Assembly: GCF_001039355.2 (NCBI RefSeq)
Contig: NW_019774513.1
Coordinates: forward strand, 974,470-1,038,469
Reading direction: 5' to 3'
Source: Lingula anatina
Lineage: Eukaryota; Brachiopoda; Lingulata; Lingulida; Lingulidae
DNA: 64,000 nt
The notes below the pieces were generated by a model that was not told the DNA's origin, searched no databases, and was given only the letters and a program-made list of their open reading frames with translations. Positions 60,737 through 64,000 of this stretch are shown piece by piece; position 1 is the first letter of the stretch, and each line of letters opens with the position of its first letter. A program made the position numbers and the translations under genes.

Positions 60737-63307
60737 ATGCAGTCTGTAGTTGGAAGAAAGATTGCGGTGCTCATTGCTTCAATCTGTTTAGTGGTTGGTA
60801 TGGTCGCAGGGGTGCTTATTGGATATTTTTCTGCCAAGAACGCGGAGAGCGCAACGGCAGGCGGAGAGAGTAAAGCGTACAATGAGTTCCTGAAATTAGC
60901 TGAAGATGGAGATATATCTTTTCGGCAGAGACTTATTGATGGAATCAAAGCAGAAAACATTCGCGAGAATTTACGGTAGGGTCGGCGCCGTTTTTATTTA
61001 TGTACATAAATTCACATATACGAATATTAATATACTAGCATCTGCTGTAATGGGGCTATACAACCTGCTAAAAGTTCAACCTAATGAACAGAGTGGTTTT
61101 TGGGGCGTGTCGTGTTGCATACGATGATAATTTCAAAAGCAAAGACCCACAAGGTAATGTCAGGTGCATCTATTTTTATATATTAAAAACATTAGACCCT
61201 AATCCATTACCACTGACGTTGGAATTTGACTACCCTCGGGCTAAACCCACCAGTGACTTATTTGTACTGTTAAAGAACGATCGACATGCTTACATATTTA
61301 TTATCATAAACGCACTTAAAACAAAGGTGGGTGTGTCCCTGTCACCTTTACACTCTTTATATTGGCATACCACTCTTATTATCCTGTACTTTCATCAAGC
61401 AGGTCTTTGACTAAGGGACTCTAGATATCAAAAAGAAGAAGGAGGGGGTCATGTTTTTGGCACGGAAGCTCTGAAAGAGCTTTGTGTTTAAATGAATAGT
61501 TCAGAATTGATATTTGACGAATGTAAATCAAATGTTTATGAGTGATATCTAGATTCAAATGCCCCATATCTAGTGTGTCTTAAGTATTAGTATGGGGGCG
61601 TGGTCCAGATTGCGGTTTTTCTCCGAAATATCATCACCTGGATGGCCTACATTGAACTTGTGTTTTATATATGTTTTTGTGTAGAAGGAGCTACCTGTAT
61701 CAGGCAGTATGTTTACCTAACTTTTTTATGATAGAGCTTCAACCCCCTTTATCACTTATTGCAGATATGGTTTGTCATTGTTTTATACATGTATTTCACC
61801 AGTGGCCTATTCATACGAGCATTTCACTTGCATTATGGAGTGGAGAAGAGTGGAGTGGAGCAACGGGCAATTTTGCTTTAAATAAATAAGACGCCATACA
61901 CATTGGTCCAAATCATTATATTTTTGAGAGCCGATCTGGAGGCGATAAAATTCATTTGTGTTTTACAGTCATGTCCCGTTGATTTTACATTGGCGCAAGG
62001 ACCTCCAACGTGTCACCCAAACAAGCTAAAGAAATTTAACCTAAGGATTCACTGATTAGGCTAATCAGTTGGAAACTGATACGGCCAACACAGAAAATAT
62101 TTGCGTTGTGGCGTTATATAGATTGTTTAGCAAGAGAAATAAATCTATTTTTAAAGCTTCTTTTAATTTTAGTCGGTAGTAACTTAATAAGGACAGAAAC
62201 CGAATTAGCCTAAGTTGAAGAACAGTGATGTTTAACCAGCTGATCCATGTTATTTTAACATACATTGAAGGTTCTTTAAGCGAAAATAAATGTACACATA
62301 GAATAAATTTAGCCAAAATTGTGGATTTTTTTTTCTTTCAAGGGAAATGACAAGGTACCCTCACGTAGCCGGCACTGCAGAGGATTTTACAACAGCCGAG
62401 GATCTTCGTAGGAAATGGCTGGAACAAGGTTTAGATGACGCTGTCTTGGTGCCGTATGATGTTCTCCTTTCCTATCCTGGAAATAAAACAAGCAACGACA
62501 CGGCAAACAAGGTGTGTGTAAAAGCACATTTAGGTGGTGCAATAAGAACAAGACTTTAAATCTGAATGTCTGCATCTCTGCCAATCTTTTGACATTCCTT
62601 TCTGGACAACCTGAATCACAAGTAATTGTTCATAAGTCTTTCATCAAATTTAGACATTGGTTCATAACCCACCGTTCAAATCGGACATTAGGCCTAGAAA
62701 ATGCGGTTTATATACTGTGAAATGCTCTGAATTGCTTCGCTGGGGTGAGAAAGCACCAAATAATTGTAAAAACCTAATAATACCGATGTGTATTACTTAC
62801 TTTGGGATACTTTGAGTTTCATACTACATGTATTTCAGGCTCAGATTCTAGACAGTAACGGCAATGTCATTTGGCAGACTCCCCTCGAGGAGGCAGCCCT
62901 GGATAAGGCGTCTAGCACCAAGGATCCCCGAGCACCCCCACCATTTAACGCTTACTCAAAGAACGGTACCGTAGAGGTATGAATGTGATTACAAAATGCG
63001 GATGAGTTTGGCAAATCATTATTGATTTTGCGAAAGGACCTTTGATTAAGTTCTTTACTTTTGATGACAGTTTTATCATTTCTTGTCTTTTCAACTAAGT
63101 AATGATTGTTCAGAATGTGTGTTTCCTCCCTAAAATGCATCTGACACCAAACTGATGCTCTGTTATGATGCTTTTCAGAATAGTAGACTCGTCTACGTAA
63201 ACTACGGGCGAATTGAAGACTTCTTCTTCATAACGCGCAACAAAAGCATGGACGTAAATGGTGCTATAGTCATCGCCAGATACGGGAAAATATTCAGGGG
63301 AGATAAG
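60737..63307 (+). CDS. Glutamate carboxypeptidase II / NAALADase-like, 3'-partial
   Basis: Four exons fall inside the window, 60737-60975, 62343-62511, 62839-62976 and 63179-63307 (phases 2, 0, 0, 0), for 225 residues; the gene continues to the right. Residues 8-31 form a single membrane anchor after a short basic N-terminus (type II membrane protein). Family hallmarks follow: REMTRYPHVAGTAEDF, DDAVLVPYDVLLSYPGN, VYVNYGRIEDFFFI and GAIVIARYGKIFRGDK, collinear with vertebrate FOLH1/NAALAD2. Potential N-glycosylation sites are NKT, NDT, NGT and NKS. Family role: a surface zinc exopeptidase of the M28 fold that removes C-terminal glutamate from N-acetyl-aspartyl-glutamate or folyl-polyglutamate. 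The zinc ligands and catalytic Glu are beyond the window, so activity cannot be judged. Which paralogue it is cannot be decided. Confidence 0.93.
60976..62342 (+). other. Intron 1 of NAALADase-like gene
   Basis: GTAGGG donor and TTTCTTTCAAG acceptor. No exon, RNA gene or known repeat seen; short frames are unsupported. Confidence 0.55.
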
Positions 63308-64000
63308 GTATAGTAGGACACACCGTTATTTTTATTACTATTTATATTACTTTATTATCGCTATTCCACTTTCATGAAATGTTTGATGACATCTGACAGC
63401 CCTTATCTTTGCAGATATGACATAATTCAACTGTAAATCTTTATAAGTTGACAAGCAATTTGAAGAGCTCCATGGCAAAATGCCCAGGGTTTGACACTTT
63501 AATAATGTCAGGCCCGTAGCCAGGGGGGTTCGGGAGGTTCGAAAGAACCGCCCTTTTTGTCAGGAAAAGGTCTAATCTGGGTAAATTTTTATCTTTGTGC
63601 ACGAAGAATTCATTGTAAAAGGTCCACTTTTTCGGAAAAAGAACCCCCCTTTTGAAATTGTTGGCTACGGGCCTGAATGTTGGGTTTACGTAAACGTTGA
63701 GTGAGGAAATGTATGTATAATCTGGCATATAAGAAGTTGTGATGTTCTCCATACTCTCACCCGCCCACCCTTTTTGTTCACGGTGAAAATGGACTCATCA
63801 TAAAATACAAAATGGCTCCAATTCTGACCTACGGTCCATGCAATAGTTCCATGTCCCAGCCCATTTCCTTCTTGTTCGACTGCTTACCAAGGTACATGTA
63901 ATAAGTGTTTTCCTCTTGGCAACCCTGGTGTGAATTCCTGTAGCATGGAGACTTCTATGAACATTTCTTTTGCTAACCTCACCATGTAACATGCGCTGGA
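63308..64000 (+). other. Intron 4 of NAALADase-like gene (start)
   Basis: The GTATAG donor follows exon 4, and the next exon is not found before the window ends. Contains the family C element at 63509-63675. Confidence 0.55.
63509..63675. repeat. hAT-like MITE, family C, with target-site duplication
   Basis: 167 bp starting CAGGCCCGTAGCCA and ending TGGCTACGGGCCTG, perfect inverted complements. Flanked by AATGT on both sides (63504-63508 and 63676-63680). Relatives are at 14284-14450 and 58547-58616. No coding capacity. Confidence 0.8.

Noticed and set aside
1-64000. tRNA, rRNA or CRISPR-like arrays
   Set aside because: None recognised by eye on either strand; regularly spaced short repeats are all simple microsatellites.

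Overview
This is a piece of an animal nuclear genome. Genes are split by GT-AG introns, intergenic DNA is AT-rich and full of microsatellites and short non-autonomous transposons, and all recognisable proteins are metazoan. The gene set (claudin-like genes, a divergent TRPV-like channel, a CUB/elastase-type protease) and the frequent TACATGTA-like words suggest a lophotrochozoan, most likely a mollusc. That placement is inference; no species is claimed.

Layout, left to right. (1) 138-8137 (+): the 3' part of a Ras/Rab interactor (RIN/sprint) gene, covering the SH2 end, a 3-kb low-complexity exon, the VPS9 Rab-GEF core and the Ras-association domain. The assembled sequence has a one-base frame disruption near 1319. 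(2) 10744-15563 (+): a four-exon TMEM179-like gene. (3) 16463-18964: two near-identical ~1.06-kb blocks flanking a 386-base gap. (4) 20735-22046 (+): a three-exon, TATA-driven gene for an unrecognised small basic/acidic, probably nuclear protein. (5) 25010-26872 (-): an intronless TRPV-like channel, followed by a decayed tandem copy (30121-31950). (6) 32544-39060: a 3.25-kb block present twice around a single N. It carries exons 2-3 of a claudin-like gene twice but exon 1 only once. (7) 37598-39412 (-) and 40266-41771 (+): two claudin-like genes, head-to-head across 853 bp, with the same exon sizes and intron phases. (8) 43971-48074 (-): a secreted two-CUB, clip-like, elastase-type serine protease. 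(9) 50192-53100 (-): an F-box/leucine-rich-repeat protein. (10) 54820-58346 (-): V-ATPase subunit D, complete. (11) 60737 to beyond 63307 (+): the 5' part of a glutamate carboxypeptidase II / NAALADase gene.

The genes do not form one pathway. The window reads as ordinary gene-dense animal DNA interspersed with mobile-element relics. The most informative observations are the intronless TRPV-like pair (one intact, one dead), the head-to-head claudin-like pair, the unrecognised nuclear protein behind a forkhead-motif-rich TATA promoter, several families of terminal-inverted-repeat elements with visible target-site duplications, and strong signs of assembly artefacts (duplicated gap flanks, an N-joined duplicate, a coding frameshift). 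Exon structures were built by hand from splice signals and reading-frame continuity; no homology search was run.
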